Positions 9,403 through 16,290 of a stretch of 27,465 nt of DNA are shown one piece after another. Within the stretch, counting starts at the first letter, position 1, and every line of letters starts with the position of its first letter. The notes under the pieces were generated by a model. That model had not been told where the DNA came from. It saw only the letters and a program-made list of their open reading frames with translations, and searched no databases. The stretch comes from Blautia faecis (GTDB taxonomy: Bacteria; Bacillota; Clostridia; Lachnospirales; Lachnospiraceae). The position numbers were made by a program, and so were the translations under genes. The stretch is from NCBI RefSeq assembly GCF_020554845.1, contig NZ_JAJCIA010000050.1:1-27465 (forward strand). Direction: 5' to 3'.

Positions 9403-10421
9403 AATGTCACTCCCTTTTCTCCTGCTTCAATACGTCCTACTACGTACGGTGTCTCACCTGCTGCCTTGATTGCTTCCATAGTCTTATCTACATCAGCCGG
9501 ATCAACTGCCAGAACCATACCAAGTCCCATGTTGTAGGTGTTGTACATCATCTTTTCTTCAATGTCTCCAGTCTTTGCAAGAAGCTTAAAGATCGGAAGC
9601 ACCGGATAACTGTCTTTCTCAATCACGGCTCTTGTGCCCTCTTTCAGCATACGAGGTACATTCTCATAGAAACCACCGCCTGTGATATGGCTGCATGCGT
9701 GGATCTTAACCCCTGCATCTTTAATGCTCTTAAGAGCTTTTACATAAATCTTGGTTGGTGCGATCAAGGCCTCACCAAGGGTAGTTCCAAGTTCATCATA
9801 ATATGTGTCCAGAGACTCTTTTGTCATCTCAAACACTTTGCGGACAAGAGAAAAACCATTGCTGTGTACGCCTGAGGATGCCATTCCGATCAGCACATCT
9901 CCGGTATTTAAATTCTCTCCTCTAATCAGGTCTTTTTTATCAACAACGCCAACTGCAAATCCAGCCAGGTCATACTCGTCTACCGGATAAAATCCTGGCA
10001 TCTCAGCAGTTTCGCCGCCGATGAGGGCTGCGCTTGACTGGCTGCAGCCTTCTGCAACACCTTTTACGATCTCAGCAATCTTCTCTGGATAGTTCTTTCC
10101 ACAGGCAATGTAGTCCAGGAAGAAAAGAGGTTCTCCGCCTGCACATGCAATATCGTTTACACACATTGCCACACAGTCGATTCCAACAGTGTCATGTTTA
10201 TCCATAATAAATGCCAGTTTCAGCTTGGTTCCAACTCCGTCAGTTCCGGAAACCAGTGTAGGCTCTTCCATATCCTTGAAGCTGTTCATGGAAAAAGCAC
10301 CTGAGAATCCGCCGATTCCTCCAAGTACCTCTGGTCTCATAGTCTTTGCAATATGCTGTTTCATTAATTCTACTGATTTGTATCCTGCCTCAATATCAAC
10401 GCCCGCGTTCTTGTAATCCAT
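9396..10421 (-). CDS. purM: Phosphoribosylformylglycinamidine cyclo-ligase (AIR synthetase)
   Basis: PurM closes the imidazole ring of AIR using ATP. I place the start at 10421 (protein [19 protein letters not shown], 341 residues) because this is the normal PurM N-terminus and GGGAGGAAAA lies about 9 nt upstream. An in-frame upstream extension to 10514 is open but has no family support. Motifs include [10 protein letters not shown] (nucleotide/phosphate loop), [11 protein letters not shown] and [13 protein letters not shown]. It lies between purE and purN in the operon, with an unusual 129-bp structured gap on the purE side. Confidence 0.96.
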   Translation of the reverse strand: MDYKNAGVDIEAGYKSVELMKQHIAKTMRPEVLGGIGGFSGAFSMNSFKDMEEPTLVSGTDGVGTKLKLAFIMDKHDTVGIDCVAMCVNDIACAGGEPLFFLDYIACGKNYPEKIAEIVKGVAEGCSQSSAALIGGETAEMPGFYPVDEYDLAGFAVGVVDKKDLIRGENLNTGDVLIGMASSGVHSNGFSLVRKVFEMTKESLDTYYDELGTTLGEALIAPTKIYVKALKSIKDAGVKIHACSHITGGGFYENVPRMLKEGTRAVIEKDSYPVLPIFKLLAKTGDIEEKMMYNTYNMGLGMVLAVDPADVDKTMEAIKAAGETPYVVGRIEAGEKGVTLC

Positions 10422-10550
10422 GCCTTTTTCCTCCCAGAATTTTATGGTTTCTATTATGGTGTTTATTATGGTTTTCATAGAAAGATCCTGCCTCGCAGGA
10501 TTCTTCACCTGCATCAGCAGAAAAGGTTATTCTGCCCCTGCTGTATAATT
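10422..10550 (-). other. Structured purE-purM spacer with two hairpins and a triple direct repeat
   Basis: Reading the minus strand from purE: GCAGAA-7 nt-TTCTGC (enclosed by CAGCAG/CTGCTG), then ATCCTGC-GAG-GCAGGAT, then three copies of ACCATAA(T/A)A spaced 12-13 bp before the purM RBS. The hairpins lack a proper U-tract, so processing or mRNA stability seems more likely than termination. Confidence 0.5.
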
Positions 10551-11057
10551 CTATTTTGTATAAGCCTTATGTCCCACTTCCTGTAATTTCGCATCCTTGG
10601 CTTCGACCTGCTCTTTCAGCTCCTGGCTGTAGGCTTTCAGACGTGCAAGAAGCTCCGGATCGGATGTTGCAAGAATCTTCGCTGCAAGAAGACCAGCATT
10701 TGCCCCTCCGTTAATTGCAACAGTTGCTACCGGAATGCCGGATGGCATCTGTACAATGGAATACAGGGAATCTCTTCCCCCAAGTGATGTAGTGTGCATA
10801 GGAATTCCGATAACCGGCATCGGGAAAATCGCTGCGCACATTCCTGGTAAATGTGCTGCCATACCGGCACCTGCAATGATGACCTTAAATCCTTTTTCCT
10901 CAGCTGTCTTCGCATAATCAAAGAACACGTCCGGCTCTCTGTGTGCGGAGATGATACGCATTTCGTAATCAATCCCAAGTTTCTCCAGAATGTCTGCTGC
11001 CTTGCTCATTACCGGCATATCTGAATCACTGCCCATTACAATTCCTACTTTTGGCAT
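10551..11057 (-). CDS. purE: 5-(carboxyamino)imidazole ribonucleotide mutase
   Basis: Class I PurE converts N5-CAIR to 4-carboxy-AIR. The 168-residue product has the family signatures MGSDSDMPVM near the N-terminus, SAHREPD, and AGMAAHLPGMCA. It needs PurK to supply N5-CAIR; purK is not in this window. AGAGGAG precedes ATG. It is the first gene of the purE-purM-purN-purD operon, with a strong promoter at 11103-11131. Confidence 0.97.
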   Translation of the reverse strand: MPKVGIVMGSDSDMPVMSKAADILEKLGIDYEMRIISAHREPDVFFDYAKTAEEKGFKVIIAGAGMAAHLPGMCAAIFPMPVIGIPMHTTSLGGRDSLYSIVQMPSGIPVATVAINGGANAGLLAAKILATSDPELLARLKAYSQELKEQVEAKDAKLQEVGHKAYTK

Positions 11058-11102
11058 AATATTCTCCTCTTTTAGTTATATTTAGAACTACCATTCGCGT
11101 AA

Positions 11103-11131
11103 ATTCTACTAAGAATAACATTTTCTGTCAA
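11103..11131 (-). promoter_or_regulatory. Promoter of the purE-M-N-D operon
   Basis: Minus-strand -35 TTGACA (11126-11131), 17-bp spacer, -10 TAGAAT (11103-11108), a near-consensus sigma-A promoter. The leader is only about 38 nt, too short for a purine riboswitch, so control is probably at initiation. Confidence 0.85.
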
Positions 11132-11197
11132 TACGATTGAGGCAAAGAAAAATTTTATAGGGCTAATTAATTTTGCTGTTAGATTTTAAACTTTCCT

Positions 11198-13273
11198 TTA
11201 TTCCTCAAAAGGTTTATTCAATTCTTCCGTTCCGGCCAGCACAAATCTGCCATCCTCAATAATCGAAATTTTCTCCCCATTCTTTCCAGGAACACAGATG
11301 CTTCCCAATTCATCATAAGGAATGGTAATATCTGTATGACAGCCAAAGTACGCCTTGCTTATATCTTCTTTTCTCAAAATGGAGATTTCATTATCTCTTG
11401 CAATGATCTCTTTTCCATCCGGATTGTACACGGCAGTATCCTCAGACCAGCTGTAACAGGTATCACCTACTGCAAAATGAGGTCCCATTTTTTCTGCGAT
11501 CAGAATAGGCAGCTTATCTGCAATGTTGTATTTCTTCGCAGCTACATAAGCCGTAGTATTCGTTCCGATTGCAAATTCACCCATTGGAAGTGTTGGATGA
11601 TGGAACAGGATATTATCCTCAATATATTTTTTATTCTCTTCTTCATTTTCAAAATTTCCGCAGGAATAGGATGCAATTTTTCCATCTTTAAATTCAAGCT
11701 TCAGATCACGAAACTGAAGGCCTTCCAGATATACCTGGCTTACATGAAGAAGACCGTCTGTTCCGGAAAGAACCGGGGAAGTAAACACTTCACCAACGGG
11801 AATATTTACATCCGCTACACAGTTCTCGAAATTGGACTGCTTCGCCGGGTCGGTAAGAGTGTGCAGATGTATCCTGAGATCTGTTTCATTTGCTCCTTTT
11901 CCCTTTACAGATACCCATTCTGCAGTATCCAGAGTATCAATAAGGGTCTGCTGGATTTTCTGATAAAGCTGGTAATCCAGGGTGTTGATTTTCACGATCT
12001 GGCGGAAAATCTCCTCATAATCACCGCCGATCTCAGGGACCGGATATGCAATAATGGTAAAGCTTCTCTCATCACCTTTTATGTAGCGGTTTGTAATCTG
12101 TCCAGCTTCATTTTGCATCTCAATTTCCAGCTTCTGCTGGACATCACTGAACTGCCATGCCTCTTTTACACTCACCGGTGAAAACGGAGCTTCCCCAAAT
12201 ACCTCAATGCAGGCTGGACCAGCGTGAACATACGCCAGCTCCTTATATTTCTCATAGGAAGTCTGCAGGGCACGAAGGCGCTTCTGCACAAAATCCTGAT
12301 CCAAAAAAAGTGCCCCGTCCTGTCGATGATCATAGTCAAACTGCGGGTTTGCAACAGCGCCTGTATAGCCAATTCTATAAGAGCCACGCCTGTTTACCGC
12401 ATGGGTCGGATAGCGATATATAACTGGCTTCAGCCCCATCTCCTCAAACTGAAGAATTGCCGCTTTTACCATACGTTCAAAACCAAGGTTGTAGCGGATA
12501 TTGACTGTTTTCTTTTTGCTCAGGTCTTTGTGTCCATTTACAAATCCCAAACGGTAGCCCTCTGTATAGGTTCTTGCGCAGGAATCGATTTCTTCCTGGG
12601 AAAGACCGTTAAGAAATGCAGCCACTCCAAGTTCATTCTCTGTAATGCATTCTCCAAACAGATACAGGTAACGAAGGTCTGAAAAATCAGAATTCATAAT
12701 AATTTTTGCCGCAAAATCCAGCTCCGGGTCCACGCACTCTCTAGTGCGGTACTCTATCATATCCTGGCAGTAATCATTTGCATAGGAATTTAAAATCCCC
12801 CTCAATTCTTCCTCTGTAGGAACCTCTTCCTGAGCAAAAGCGCCATAAACTTCCAGAAACAGCTCCAGAAGCACAGTTATGTCCCACAGCCTCTTTTCAA
12901 AGGCATAGACCACAATACCACGCAGCTCTGCATACAGGAAAGAAAAGTCTTTTCCGTATTCCCCAAGCTTTTCACAGGCATAAACCGGATTTCCGTAGCT
13001 GTTTCTATAATTTTCCGGAAGGATATCTGCATACAGATCACGATTCAGTTCTTTCCATTCATCTATAGATAAATCAGCCGCATCTGCAAGTTTCCTTGGT
13101 TCCCTGGCTTCTCCCAAAAATACAACGCCATCCATAATTTCCACATTTTTTTCAAGAAAAGCAGCTGTTTTCTGGAAAAAGTCCAGATATGGCATCTGTA
13201 CTGCTTTCTCCTCTTTGATCTCACATACTCTTTCTTTTGCAAGAGCATAACGTTCCATCAGTAATTCGTCCAC
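11198..13273 (-). CDS. M29-family aminopeptidase with long N-terminal extension
   Basis: A 691-residue metallo-aminopeptidase, which would release N-terminal residues from peptides in the cytosol. The C-terminal half (about residue 320 onward) is recognisable as peptidase family M29 by its metal-ligand segments: GEVFTSP (Glu), MGEFAIGTN (Glu), KMGPHFAVGD (His) and CHTDI (His, Asp). M29 enzymes are usually about 370-415 residues; here about 300 residues precede the domain. That part is helical and charged, with no motif I recognise. The start is GTG at 13273, with GAGGGAAA 6 nt upstream. An ATG five codons later is too far from this RBS. The gene is alone, between the purine operon and the HD gene. 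Confidence 0.87.
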   Translation of the reverse strand: MDELLMERYALAKERVCEIKEEKAVQMPYLDFFQKTAAFLEKNVEIMDGVVFLGEAREPRKLADAADLSIDEWKELNRDLYADILPENYRNSYGNPVYACEKLGEYGKDFSFLYAELRGIVVYAFEKRLWDITVLLELFLEVYGAFAQEEVPTEEELRGILNSYANDYCQDMIEYRTRECVDPELDFAAKIIMNSDFSDLRYLYLFGECITENELGVAAFLNGLSQEEIDSCARTYTEGYRLGFVNGHKDLSKKKTVNIRYNLGFERMVKAAILQFEEMGLKPVIYRYPTHAVNRRGSYRIGYTGAVANPQFDYDHRQDGALFLDQDFVQKRLRALQTSYEKYKELAYVHAGPACIEVFGEAPFSPVSVKEAWQFSDVQQKLEIEMQNEAGQITNRYIKGDERSFTIIAYPVPEIGGDYEEIFRQIVKINTLDYQLYQKIQQTLIDTLDTAEWVSVKGKGANETDLRIHLHTLTDPAKQSNFENCVADVNIPVGEVFTSPVLSGTDGLLHVSQVYLEGLQFRDLKLEFKDGKIASYSCGNFENEEENKKYIEDNILFHHPTLPMGEFAIGTNTTAYVAAKKYNIADKLPILIAEKMGPHFAVGDTCYSWSEDTAVYNPDGKEIIARDNEISILRKEDISKAYFGCHTDITIPYDELGSICVPGKNGEKISIIEDGRFVLAGTEELNKPFEE

Positions 13274-13376
13274 ACGTTTCCCTCACTTTTCATTTTTATA
13301 CAAAGCTATCCGTCACGGCACCGACAGCGCCTGTTTGAATAATTTTTTTCCGCGATCAGCACACTTCTTATTCTTT

Positions 13377-13973
13377 TTAGGACATATCGTCGATCACATG
13401 TCCTTTTTCTACATGCTGGTCAATCAATTCCTGCATATATTCCCAGATTTTTGGTGCTCCCTCACCAGTACGGCGGTTTCGTGTGTAAATCTGACTTTTC
13501 TTCACGCCATGCTCTACCCAGCTGATTCCATCTGTAGCATTGTTCAGAAAAAGTGGCTGACTGTTGTCCAGCATGTGCGCATATTTGGCCTCTGGTGTTT
13601 CATAAGCTTCGAACTCTTCCCAAAGATCATAAAGCCATTTTCCCTGGTCTTCTGGAAGAAGGCCGTAAATGCGCTGTGCAGCAGCTTCTTCTCTTGTATG
13701 CTGGGTAGCTCCCCCAACAGCGTCATAAGCATAGGTATCTCCGGCATCAATCTCTACCAGATCGTGAATCAGTACCATAGGAATGACTTTGGAAAGATCA
13801 ACTTCCTCTGGTGCATATTCTTTCAAAAGTACTGCCATAAGTGCCAGGTGCCAGGAATGTTCTGCATCGTTTTCCTTGCGTTTTCCATCCGCCAGATAGG
13901 TCTGACGCATAATATTTTTCACTTTATCTGCTTCCAGAATAAAGTCTAATTGCTTTTTTAAACGTTCATCCAT
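13377..13973 (-). CDS. HD-domain phosphohydrolase (YfbR/HDDC2-like)
   Basis: A 198-residue protein with the HD metal-binding pattern: AEHSWHLALMA (His), VLIHDLVEIDAGDTYAYD (His-Asp and following acidic residues), and a later Asp in AHMLDNSQP. The arrangement and size match the YfbR/HDDC2 group, several of which are 5'-deoxynucleotidases, so a role in dNMP turnover is plausible but not shown. I use ATG 13973 (MDERLKKQLDF), with AAGGGGAA just upstream, in place of an open extension to 14078 that lacks family support. It lies 74 bp after the small membrane protein gene on the same strand. Confidence 0.85.
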   Translation of the reverse strand: MDERLKKQLDFILEADKVKNIMRQTYLADGKRKENDAEHSWHLALMAVLLKEYAPEEVDLSKVIPMVLIHDLVEIDAGDTYAYDAVGGATQHTREEAAAQRIYGLLPEDQGKWLYDLWEEFEAYETPEAKYAHMLDNSQPLFLNNATDGISWVEHGVKKSQIYTRNRRTGEGAPKIWEYMQELIDQHVEKGHVIDDMS

Positions 13974-14047
13974 ATATATTCCCCTTTCCCCTGTCTGATC
14001 AATTATTATTGCTTTCAAACGTATTTCCGCAATACATACGCCGTGCT

Positions 14048-14362
14048 CTACAATCCAGTCAGGTATACTCCGATCCACACAATCAGAAACAATCCATTGC
14101 TGATTGAACCGATAATGCTGGTTTTATGGCTTCTGCCCTCTTCAGAAAAGCTGAGCAGTCCCATAATAAATCCGTATACGGAAAGAAGGGTGGCAAATAA
14201 GCCCACTCCTCCTACCAGAAACCCAAAGCTGTCATCCAAAAGATACGCCATGACAACAGCCGTTATAAACAACAAAAAGGACGCTGCCGCCAGACCGGCA
14301 GACAGCTTCCCTTTTTTCGCTTCTTTTTTCTTTGTAAATGAATATCTATATCTTCTTGCCAT
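14048..14362 (-). CDS. Small three-helix membrane protein (DUF6142-like)
   Basis: A 104-residue protein with a basic, Lys/Arg-rich cytoplasmic N-terminus (MARRYRYSFTKKKEAKKGK) and three hydrophobic segments at about residues 20-40, 47-68 and 82-102. From memory it resembles DUF6142, a family I associate with Lachnospiraceae; function unknown. The start at 14362 is supported by AGGAGAAA 9 nt upstream and by the basic N-terminus; a longer reading to 14398 would run through a conserved leader hairpin. That leader (14370-14449) is shared with the hypothetical gene at 22655. Confidence 0.8.
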   Translation of the reverse strand: MARRYRYSFTKKKEAKKGKLSAGLAAASFLLFITAVVMAYLLDDSFGFLVGGVGLFATLLSVYGFIMGLLSFSEEGRSHKTSIIGSISNGLFLIVWIGVYLTGL

Positions 14363-14369
14363 AATGGAA

Positions 14370-14449
14370 CTTTCTCCTAAATGGACATGTCTGCCCACGC
14401 AGGCATGTCAAAATATGAAAGTCAGCTGCTGCCATACAATATCCATAAA
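14370..14449 (-). ncRNA. Conserved leader RNA, copy 1 (upstream of the DUF6142-like gene)
   Basis: On the minus strand this 80-nt stretch aligns almost end to end with 22570-22649. The shared blocks are TATTGT, CAGCA(G/A)CTGA, TTTCATAT, TTGA, a hairpin, and (C)TTTAG before the RBS. The hairpin (14384-14409) has a GACATG/CATGTC outer stem and a CTGC/GCAG inner stem. Copy 2 has a different stem sequence at the same place. A weak -10 (TTTATG) starts the block. Confidence 0.6.
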
Positions 14450-14452
14450 TCC

Positions 14453-14464
14453 GCTTAGGTAAGC
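14453..14464. promoter_or_regulatory. 12-bp palindrome upstream of leader copy 1
   Basis: GCTTA-GG-TAAGC, an inverted repeat just upstream of the weak -10 of the DUF6142-like gene. A possible small operator; weak evidence. Confidence 0.25.
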
Positions 14465-14502
14465 ATGGCTCATTCATGGCTGCTATCCAGGACTTTCCTT
14501 CG

Positions 14503-14661
14503 AATATGATGTTACTGTTCACTTCGTTCACAGTAACACGCTTCGCGATGCACAGAAATCATGCTTTGCATGATTTCGCGCCGCAACTCTCGGGTTTTCT
14601 GTGAACTTTGTTCACAAAAAACACCTCGCGGAATGTTACCAGTGAACAGTAACAATATGAT
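14503..14661. mobile_element. MITE-like element copy A with 8-bp target duplication
   Basis: The element (14511-14653, 143 bp) has perfect 13-bp terminal inverted repeats GTTACTGTTCACT / AGTGAACAGTAAC and is flanked by the 8-bp direct repeat AATATGAT (14503-14510 and 14654-14661). Internally it holds hairpins GAAATCATGC-TTT-GCATGATTTC, GTGAAC-TTT-GTTCAC and GTTACTGT...ACAGTAAC. There is no ORF of its own. It is a non-autonomous element; the size and 8-bp duplication imply movement by a transposase encoded elsewhere. Its right end supplies the last codons and stop of the VanZ-like gene. Confidence 0.9.
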
Positions 14662-15097
14662 TACAGACGAAAAAAAGAACATACCCCAAGGTTGCCCCCA
14701 GGGTGTTCAAAATCATATCATCCACATCAAAACAGCCAACCTTCGTGACCAGCTGGATCACTTCCACAGTCAGACTTAATATAAATCCTGATACACAGAT
14801 GAGAAAACCGCTGTTCATTCTTCGGAAAATAACAGGAAGGATAAACCCGAAAGGCAGGAAGCCTATCACATTTCCGAATATGTTGGAAAATACTGCAAAT
14901 GTGCCAAGCTGCTCCCGGTATATCCAGAACCTTCTGATTTCCACAAAGGGAATCAGATTATACCTGTATACCCGTTGCGCCTCTGCCGCCCTTCCATATT
15001 CCTCTGAAAAGAACAGAAAGTAGACAAGAAAGATTATATAGATGACGAACAGCAGGATTCCCATACGGCGAATTAAAGTCTTCGTTTCCTTTTTCAA
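14636..15097 (-). CDS. VanZ-like membrane protein, C-terminus rewritten by element insertion
   Basis: A 153-residue integral membrane protein of the VanZ-like family: an N-terminal helix (about 12-32), the conserved FSNIFGNVIGFLPFGFILP segment, a further helix with a VEVIQL motif, FDVDDMILNTLGATLGY, and a final helix. VanZ itself gives low-level teicoplanin resistance; most relatives have no known function. The start is TTG at 15097, with AAGGGGA upstream that overlaps the end of the 50-aa gene. The last residues VTVHW and the stop codon are read from MITE copy A. Removing the element and one copy of its target duplication restores a frame ending NHI-RRKVLDSSHE, a basic tail more like a normal VanZ-like C-terminus. 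Confidence 0.85.
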   Translation of the reverse strand: MKKETKTLIRRMGILLFVIYIIFLVYFLFFSEEYGRAAEAQRVYRYNLIPFVEIRRFWIYREQLGTFAVFSNIFGNVIGFLPFGFILPVIFRRMNSGFLICVSGFILSLTVEVIQLVTKVGCFDVDDMILNTLGATLGYVLFFVCNHIVTVHW

Positions 15098-15108
15098 AAA
15101 AAATCCCC

Positions 15109-15261
15109 TTAAATCATCATATCGGATTTGCCCTTCAGAAGTCTGGCACCGTTCACGATCATGAGAATACCAGTGGACACACCCGTCACCAGTGTGATGA
15201 TCCCAAGTGCAATACTTCCGGCACCCACGCCAGATACGATTTTATAAAGCTTTTCACTCAT
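15109..15261 (-). CDS. 50-aa membrane peptide upstream of the VanZ-like gene
   Basis: The translated product, 50 residues, begins MSEKLYKIVSGVGAGS, contains one or two glycine-rich hydrophobic segments (about residues 8-37, including ALGIITLVTGVSTG) and ends in a basic tail (ARLLKGKSDMMI). AAAGGAGGA lies 7 nt before the ATG at 15261; an in-frame ATG at 15267 would be too close to it. The stop lies 11 bp before the VanZ-like TTG start, and the VanZ RBS overlaps the stop, so the two genes are probably coupled. I recognise no family. The strong RBS and the coupling are what make it a real gene. Confidence 0.72.
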   Translation of the reverse strand: MSEKLYKIVSGVGAGSIALGIITLVTGVSTGILMIVNGARLLKGKSDMMI

Positions 15262-15340
15262 CAGCATTTCCTCCTTTTATCATTATGCCGCCAGTTGCCG
15301 CAGCACACTTTCAGAATTTTTAATGCTGCATAGAATTTTC

Positions 15341-16015
15341 TTATTCTGCGCCGTACTGCTCATAGTATGCATCAATAGCAGCTTTTAATGTGTCATCAAT
15401 GATGACTTTCCCTTTATACTCTTTGTTGTAAAGATGCTCTACCACCTCTGCCATAGTTACAATAGCAGTTGTCTTAAGACCATATTTTTCCTCAATCTCC
15501 TTTAAAGCGCTCTTGGTACCCTGTCCGCGCTCCATACGGTCTACAGAAACCACAAGACCGATTGGGGAAACGTCACCCTGAGCTTTGATGATCGGCAGCG
15601 TCTCCTGAATAGAAGTTCCGGCTGTCGTAACGTCCTCGATGATCACAACCTTATCTCCGTCCTCAATCGGGCTTCCAAGAAGAATTCCCTTATCCCCATG
15701 ATCCTTTACCTCTTTACGATTGGAGCAATAGCGGATATCCTTGCCATACTCCTCGCTGATTGCCATTGTCGCTGCAACAGTCAGCGGAATTCCCTTGTAT
15801 GCAGGTCCAAAAAGCACATCAAAATCCAGACCAAATTTGCTCTCAATTGCTTTTGCATAATACTGTCCTAATTTTCTTAACTGAGCTCCTGTACGATAAA
15901 ATCCTGTGTTTACAAAAAACGGAGTTTTTCTTCCGGATTTGGTTACGAAATCTCCAAATTTCAATACATTGCAATCAATCATAAACTCAATAAATTCCTG
16001 TTTATACTGTTCCAT
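15341..16015 (-). CDS. pyrE: Orotate phosphoribosyltransferase
   Basis: PyrE joins orotate to PRPP to give OMP. The 224-residue product carries the PRPP-binding motif VVIIEDVTTAGTSI and the FGPAYKGIPL loop. The start at 16015 (MEQYKQEF) is set by GAGGAGG 6 nt upstream; an open extension to 16129 reads through leader sequence and is not used. It is separated from pyrD by 275 bp that contain a MITE-like element, a long hairpin and a good promoter, so pyrE can be transcribed on its own. Confidence 0.97.
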   Translation of the reverse strand: MEQYKQEFIEFMIDCNVLKFGDFVTKSGRKTPFFVNTGFYRTGAQLRKLGQYYAKAIESKFGLDFDVLFGPAYKGIPLTVAATMAISEEYGKDIRYCSNRKEVKDHGDKGILLGSPIEDGDKVVIIEDVTTAGTSIQETLPIIKAQGDVSPIGLVVSVDRMERGQGTKSALKEIEEKYGLKTTAIVTMAEVVEHLYNKEYKGKVIIDDTLKAAIDAYYEQYGAE

Positions 16016-16111
16016 TTTTATCCTCCTCGTATATGGGCTGTATCTGTTATTGGTCTTTCTTAAATCATATTTGAAAAAGCTCTTGCATACGCCGGTTTCA
16101 AAGTAAAACCC

Positions 16112-16150
16112 GGTTACATTATTGTTCACTCCGTAATCAGTAATGTAACC
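16112..16150 (-). repeat. Hairpin in the pyrE leader, related to the MITE left end
   Basis: GGTTACATTA and TAATGTAACC form a perfect 10-bp stem with a 19-nt loop that contains TTGTTCACTCCGT, also found in MITE copy B. CTTCGCG follows in both. In the pyrE transcript the stem is followed by GGGTTTTACTTT, a weak terminator-like tail. It is probably a decayed or variant element end and may act as a 5' UTR structure. Confidence 0.55.
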
Positions 16151-16164
16151 TTCGCGCTCTCTTT

Positions 16165-16193
16165 ATAGTAGCACAAAATATGGGCATGGTCAA
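16165..16193 (-). promoter_or_regulatory. Promoter of pyrE
   Basis: Minus-strand -35 TTGACC (16188-16193), 17-bp spacer, -10 TACTAT (16165-16170). It lies between the MITE and the leader hairpin, giving pyrE its own start about 140 nt upstream of the ATG. Confidence 0.75.
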
Positions 16194-16230
16194 AATCTCT
16201 TTTAAACCGCGAAGTAAAACCTATTTCAGT

Positions 16231-16290
16231 GTTACTGTTCACTCCGTTCACAGTAACACGCTTCGCGGAATGTCACCAGTGAACAGTAAC
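16231..16290. mobile_element. MITE-like element copy B, internally deleted (60 bp)
   Basis: It carries both intact 13-bp ends (GTTACTGTTCACT / AGTGAACAGTAAC) but only 60 bp. The left 37 bp and right 27 bp of copy A are joined at CGCG, which occurs at both breakpoints, so an internal deletion between short repeats explains it. CTATTTCA occurs on both sides (16221-16228 and 16291-16298), with 2 extra bases (GT) on the left. The right copy holds the pyrD stop codon. Confidence 0.85.

Noticed and set aside
11058..11131. Possible purine riboswitch before purE
   Set aside because: The leader after the promoter is only about 38 nt and shows no aptamer-like pairing.
13303..13330. GC hairpin GGCAC-CGACA-GCGCC downstream of the HD gene
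   Set aside because: It is not followed by a T-tract on the minus strand. On the plus strand the T-run is more than 10 nt away, and no plus gene precedes it. Not called a terminator.
14346..14531. Open frame of about 60 codons running from MITE copy A through leader copy 1
   Set aside because: It starts inside the mobile element at a GTG, has no RBS, and overlaps the leader and start of the membrane protein. It is explained by the leader and repeat.
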